DNA of 64,000 nucleotides, taken from Flavobacteriales bacterium (GTDB taxonomy: Bacteria; Bacteroidota; Bacteroidia; Flavobacteriales; Flavobacteriaceae). The notes under the pieces were generated by a model. The model did not search any database, was not told where the DNA came from, and worked only from the letters and a program-made list of their open reading frames with translations. How positions within the stretch are numbered: position 1 is the stretch's first letter; every line of letters begins with the position of its first letter. A program made the translations under genes and the position numbers. This document shows positions 59,665 to 64,000 of this stretch, piece after piece. The DNA lies in the NCBI GenBank assembly GCA_027024205.1, contig JALVST010000134.1:1-64000 (forward strand). Reading direction: 5' to 3'.

Positions 59665-60632
59665 TGAGATTTGAAATCATAAAATACAATGCCGCTTTAC
59701 AAGCCGGATGGGACGATTTAATCAAGCGTTCTTCAAACGGAACGTTTTTACATTTACGTCATTATATGGATTATCACACCCACAGGTTTGAAGATTTCTC
59801 ATTGATGATATATGAAGGTTTGAAATTACGTGCCGTTTTACCGGCACACCGGTACGGAAGGGATATTTTTGCACATAAAGGATTGACTTACAGTGATTTT
59901 ATTTTTCAAAAAAAACTTAAAATTGAACGAAAAATCGCCATAGTGGCACAAGTCTTACATTACTTGATGTTACAAAATTTTCAAAATTTATATATTCGTT
60001 CCATTCCGTTTCCTTTTCAATCCGTTACCGATGAAAGTCAGATTTATATTTATCATAAAACCGGTGCCATCATAGAAAAAATCTTACCCTTTTTTATAAT
60101 AGACACCCGAAATAGTATAAAACCGAATCAGAACCGCCGGAAAAATTTAAAAAAACTATTGAAATACAATTTTCAGATAGATAATAATATATCTGATTTG
60201 ACCGGATTTTGGAAAATAGTTGAAAAAAATTTACAAAACCGTTATAAAACGGCTCCCGTGCATAACATAAACGAAATTAGCTTGTTGGCAAAGCGTTTTC
60301 CGAAACAGATACAATTGTTTACCATCAAACACAAGCACAAAATATTGGCCGGCGCTTTGGTATATTTTATCAATCAAACCGCTCATTTTCAATACATTCA
60401 TACCAATGATGAGCCGGATAGCCGCCAAGCGGTCGAATTTCTCACTTTTGAACTCGTAAAACAATTTAATAAATATATGTATATCAGCTTTGGCAATTCA
60501 GCCGTTTCAGACAATAATTTGAATAAAAATTTAGTTTATTGGAAAGAGAGTCTGGGGTGTCAAATCATCAACCAATTGTTTTTTAAAATCAAGACTAAAA
60601 ATTACAACCGGCTAAAAAATGTCTTGCAATGA
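59664..60632 (+). CDS. GNAT/FemAB-like acyltransferase next to sugar aminotransferase
   Basis: [35 protein letters not shown]; gene context. Confidence 0.65.
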   Translation: MRFEIIKYNAALQAGWDDLIKRSSNGTFLHLRHYMDYHTHRFEDFSLMIYEGLKLRAVLPAHRYGRDIFAHKGLTYSDFIFQKKLKIERKIAIVAQVLHYLMLQNFQNLYIRSIPFPFQSVTDESQIYIYHKTGAIIEKILPFFIIDTRNSIKPNQNRRKNLKKLLKYNFQIDNNISDLTGFWKIVEKNLQNRYKTAPVHNINEISLLAKRFPKQIQLFTIKHKHKILAGALVYFINQTAHFQYIHTNDEPDSRQAVEFLTFELVKQFNKYMYISFGNSAVSDNNLNKNLVYWKESLGCQIINQLFFKIKTKNYNRLKNVLQ

Positions 60633-61723
60633 TTGAATTTTTAAACTTAAATAAACTCAATGCCCCTTTTGAAAATCAATTTAGACAAAAGTTTGAACAA
60701 TTTTTGTCAGCCGGAAATTATATTGAAAGTTCTGAAAATCAAAATTTTGAAAATAATTTTGCCCAGTATTGCGGAACAGAATACGCCATAGGTACGGGAA
60801 ACGGTCTCGATGCAATACGTTTAATTTTAGAGGCTTATAAAATAAAGGGAGAACTACAACCCGGTGATGAAATTATTGTTCCGGCCAACACCTTTATCGC
60901 TACAATTTTGGCTATCAGTCAAGCCGGATTGACACCGGTTTTGACAGAACCCCGATTGACAACATACAACCTCGACCCGGATAAAGTTATCGAAAATATC
61001 ACTCCTAAAACTAAAGCGATTATCGGCGTTCATCTTTACGGCTTGATAAGTGATTGGGACAATTTACAAGAAATTGCCCGTTCATACGGATTATTATTAA
61101 TTGAAGATGCCGCTCAAGCACATGGAGCTATGTGGGACAATAAAAAAGCCGGTAATCTGGGCAATGCCGCTGCTTTTAGTTTCTATCCCATCAAAAATCT
61201 CGGAGCACTTGGTGACGGTGGCGCCGTAACCACCAGTGATATGGCGTTGGCAAATATTATCAAAAAACTCAAAAATTACGGTCAAGAAAAAAAATATATT
61301 TGTAAATACAAAGGATTTAACAGCCGTTTGGACGAACTTCAAGCGGCATTCCTTAATGTCAAGTTACCTTATCTCGATAAATCGAATGATAAAAGACGTC
61401 AAATTGCAGCGACATATATCGAACACATCAAACATCCGGAGATAATTTTGCCGCTTTACGGCAAAAAAACGCATGTTTATCATCAATTTACCGTCAGAAC
61501 CGCAAACCGGGAGCATTTTCAACAATATTTAAAGCGAAATGGCATCGGGACAATGATTCATTATCCGGTTCCACCTCACAAACAACAAGCTTACTTTGAA
61601 TGGCAAAAACTTGATTTGCCCATAACGGAACAAATTCATCGTGAAATATTGAGTTTACCCGTTCGTGAAAATTTGACCGATGAAGAAATTGAATACATAA
61701 TTGATAAAATAAACAAGTATTGA
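60629..61723 (+). CDS. DegT/DnrJ/EryC1 (FdtB-like) sugar aminotransferase
   Basis: [51 protein letters not shown]. Confidence 0.95.
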   Translation: MIEFLNLNKLNAPFENQFRQKFEQFLSAGNYIESSENQNFENNFAQYCGTEYAIGTGNGLDAIRLILEAYKIKGELQPGDEIIVPANTFIATILAISQAGLTPVLTEPRLTTYNLDPDKVIENITPKTKAIIGVHLYGLISDWDNLQEIARSYGLLLIEDAAQAHGAMWDNKKAGNLGNAAAFSFYPIKNLGALGDGGAVTTSDMALANIIKKLKNYGQEKKYICKYKGFNSRLDELQAAFLNVKLPYLDKSNDKRRQIAATYIEHIKHPEIILPLYGKKTHVYHQFTVRTANREHFQQYLKRNGIGTMIHYPVPPHKQQAYFEWQKLDLPITEQIHREILSLPVRENLTDEEIEYIIDKINKY

Positions 61724-63024
61724 ACAAAATAAAAAAAATAGTCATTCAAAATATTTGGTTAAAAATTTCATTTTTTAACGCATTTGCCGTATTCTCAAGA
61801 ATTATAAGCGGATGGGTTATCAATAAAATCATAGCCGTTTATATCGGACCGCAAGGAACCAGTCTGACCGAACAATTCAGAAATTTATTACAAACCGTTC
61901 AAGGTTTTTCTACCTTGGGAATTTCAGAAGGCGTTACCAAATATGCTTCCAAATACCAAAATAAACGCAAACAATTGTCATCATTTTTGGCATCTGCTTA
62001 CAAAATTGTTTTAATTACCTCGATTACCGCCGGTTTATTAATCATTGTTTTTTCAAATTTTATAAACCGGCATTTGTTCGGTTCTCATGATTTCAGTTTG
62101 TTGATTGTTTTAACCGGGATACTAATCCCCATTCTATCTATAAACGTTATTTTGCTAGCAGTTTTAAATGGTTTCCAGAAATATAAAAAAATCACTTACA
62201 TTAATATAATCACCAATATCGTATCGGCCATTATTGCTATTTATCTGATTATTGTTTTTCAATTGTTCGGCGCCTTACTATTGACACTTATCAGCCAGAT
62301 AATCAGTTTTATAACTACCTTGTTCCTTATCCGTTCCGATATGGTTGAAGTTTTACAATTCTCTCTAAAACAATCAAAAAATGCTCATTACAAACGTCTA
62401 TACAATTATATTATAATGGCATTGGTAACAGCAGTTGTTTCGCCCCTGTTCAGTATCTTGATACGAAACCAAATTTTTGATTTTTTTTCCAATGATATGG
62501 GGGTACATGCCGGATACTGGGATGGAGTCAAAAAAATTTCAGGAATGGTCTTGGCTTTTATTTCGCCTATTTTCAGTCTGTATTATTATCCCCAACTGGC
62601 CAAGATTCATACAAACAAGGAATTTAAAGCCGAAATTAAAAAATTTTTCAAACAAATATTTCCCGTATTTTTTATAGGAATGGCAGTAATATATTTTTTT
62701 AGATATTGGGCAATCCTCTTATTTTTTTCAAAAGCATATCTACCGATGCAAAATCTGTTTTTGTGGCAATTGACCGGTGATTTGTTACGAATTGCTTCCT
62801 TTACCATTGCTTACATGATGCTTGCCAAAGCGCATATCAAACAATATATTATTACCGAAACCGGATTTTGGATAGTTTTTTATATATTAACCAAAGTTTT
62901 GTTGCCCATTTATCAATTGGAAGGCGTCGTGATAGCCTACTTTACCACATACATTTTATATTTCATAAGTTTGCTGTTTTTTTACAGAAAAATTTTGTTT
63001 ACAAATAAGGAAGTTATTTTGTAA
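61720..63024 (+). CDS. Polysaccharide/O-antigen flippase (Wzx-like)
   Basis: Multi-[36 protein letters not shown]. Confidence 0.88.
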   Translation: MNKIKKIVIQNIWLKISFFNAFAVFSRIISGWVINKIIAVYIGPQGTSLTEQFRNLLQTVQGFSTLGISEGVTKYASKYQNKRKQLSSFLASAYKIVLITSITAGLLIIVFSNFINRHLFGSHDFSLLIVLTGILIPILSINVILLAVLNGFQKYKKITYINIITNIVSAIIAIYLIIVFQLFGALLLTLISQIISFITTLFLIRSDMVEVLQFSLKQSKNAHYKRLYNYIIMALVTAVVSPLFSILIRNQIFDFFSNDMGVHAGYWDGVKKISGMVLAFISPIFSLYYYPQLAKIHTNKEFKAEIKKFFKQIFPVFFIGMAVIYFFRYWAILLFFSKAYLPMQNLFLWQLTGDLLRIASFTIAYMMLAKAHIKQYIITETGFWIVFYILTKVLLPIYQLEGVVIAYFTTYILYFISLLFFYRKILFTNKEVIL

Positions 63025-63083
63025 AGTCAATTCAAATTTTGTTACAATTTATCAAAATTCGCACAAAAAATAAAAGATAAACA

Positions 63084-63183
63084 GATGAAACCGACATGAT
63101 TAAAATAATCATTAAACACACAAAAAAATGATTATTTTAATCATCAAAGGTTACATCTGACCATAATGTTAAAATAAAAAAAT
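63084..63183. repeat. 100-bp repeat copy 2, directly upstream of aroQ
   Basis: Exact reverse complement of 33248-33347; 17-bp arms 63096-63112 / 63128-63144. Confidence 0.97.
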
Positions 63184-63189
63184 ATACAG

Positions 63190-63621
63190 ATGAAAATCAT
63201 TATCATCAACGGCCCAAACTTAAATCTTTTGGGTAAGAGAGAACCCGAGATTTACGGCTATCAAAGTTTTGAAACCTATTTAAAAAAATTAAAAAAAGAA
63301 TTTGCTTCTCATCATATCGATTATTATCAAACCAATCACGAAGGGAGCATAATCGATAAAATGCAAGACGCCGATAATCAATATGATGCCATTGTATTGA
63401 ATCCGGCAGCTTACACACATACTTCCATTGCCATTGCCGATTGTATCAAAGCCATCGATACTCCGGTTGTAGAAGTGCACATCTCGGATATCAATAAGCG
63501 TGAAGCATTTCGCAAACATTCTTATATTAAAGACATTGTGGCTCACAGTATTACCGGTCAAGGACTGGACGGTTATGCCATGGCTATTAAATGGTTGTTA
63601 AAAAATGAGCTTAATTCGTAA
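63190..63621 (+). CDS. aroQ: Type II 3-dehydroquinate dehydratase
   Basis: IINGPNLNLLGKREPEIYG; NPAAYTHTSIAIADCI; EVHISDINKREAFRKHSYI. Confidence 0.97.
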   Translation: MKIIIINGPNLNLLGKREPEIYGYQSFETYLKKLKKEFASHHIDYYQTNHEGSIIDKMQDADNQYDAIVLNPAAYTHTSIAIADCIKAIDTPVVEVHISDINKREAFRKHSYIKDIVAHSITGQGLDGYAMAIKWLLKNELNS

Positions 63622-63652
63622 AAAATACTACATTTGCAAAAAAAAAAGCAAC

Positions 63653-64000
63653 ATGCTCAAAAAAATTAAATATTTTTTCTTATTGATTTTGGCTATTGCC
63701 ATGGCTGTTGGTGGGTATCTGATATCGTTAGATAATGAATATAAGGTTGTTAGAACCAAACAAATAGAAGCTCCTGCAAACCTGGTTTTTACTCAAATAG
63801 CCAACCTCAAAAATTGGGAAAAATGGGCCCCTTGGAAAGACAAAGACAGTTTAATAAAATTTGAATATCCGGGCTCAACAGACAAAGAAGGGGATTATTT
63901 CAGGTTTACCGACCCGGACGGTAACCGGCAAAAATTGACCAATTTAACGTTATCCCCTGATACTTTGATTGTACAGTCTTTATCGTCAAACGAACACACA
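63653..64000 (+). CDS. SRPBCC (START/Bet v1-like) family protein, truncated by window end
   Basis: MLKKIKYFFLLILAIAMAVGGYLISLDNEYKVVRTKQIEAPANLVFTQIANLKNWEKWAPWKDKD. Confidence 0.75.
   Translation, partial: MLKKIKYFFLLILAIAMAVGGYLISLDNEYKVVRTKQIEAPANLVFTQIANLKNWEKWAPWKDKDSLIKFEYPGSTDKEGDYFRFTDPDGNRQKLTNLTLSPDTLIVQSLSSNEHT

Noticed and set aside
1-64000. CRISPR array or tRNA/rRNA genes
   Set aside because: Repeats are irregularly spaced mosaics without uniform spacers; no cloverleaf or rRNA sequence recognized. The S23-family proteins are not accompanied by rRNA.

Overview
This is a low-GC Bacteroidota-like chromosomal window; the taxon is inferred from TTTG/TAnnTTTG promoters, a GIN-domain lipoprotein and a DUF5606-like protein. 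It has two parts. (1) About 0-27 kb is an H2/redox energy-metabolism region. It holds a Tat-exported, membrane-anchored group-1 [NiFe] hydrogenase (small subunit, large subunit, cytochrome b, maturation protease) with hypA, B, D, E and F but no visible hypC. It also has a nickel-type permease, a His-rich NifX-like protein, and on the minus strand an Mrp/Nuo hybrid operon (MrpEFG, MbhD, MbhE/MrpB, MrpC, MrpD, NuoL, NuoH, NuoB, NuoC, NuoD) resembling archaeal Mbx/Mbs complexes. That operon ends in a NuoI-like ferredoxin fused to a GltD-type NAD(P)H oxidoreductase. (2) About 27-64 kb is mostly housekeeping genes (miaA, lpxR/pagL-like, M1 peptidase, a DNA methyltransferase, cdaA, ligD-Pol, pepT, gcvP, rpsO-pnp, mlaEF, tcdA, fabG, ftsK, lolA, lptF/G, ftsH, rsfS, birA, sugar aminotransferase/flippase, aroQ). 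The most interesting signals are: a 209-bp inverted repeat (about 98% identical) bracketing the whole hydrogenase/hyp cluster; octameric GGTTATTT repeats just upstream of the start codons of most Mrp/Nuo translational units; a family of intergenic hairpins whose centres covary; the Mbx-like complex with its NuoI-GltD subunit; a perfect 100-bp inverted duplication linking the methyltransferase 3' end to the aroQ start; and several decayed genes (frameshifted S23, in-frame stop in a lipoprotein, truncated ORF next to the methyltransferase). All assignments come from reading the sequence by eye; no database search was run.
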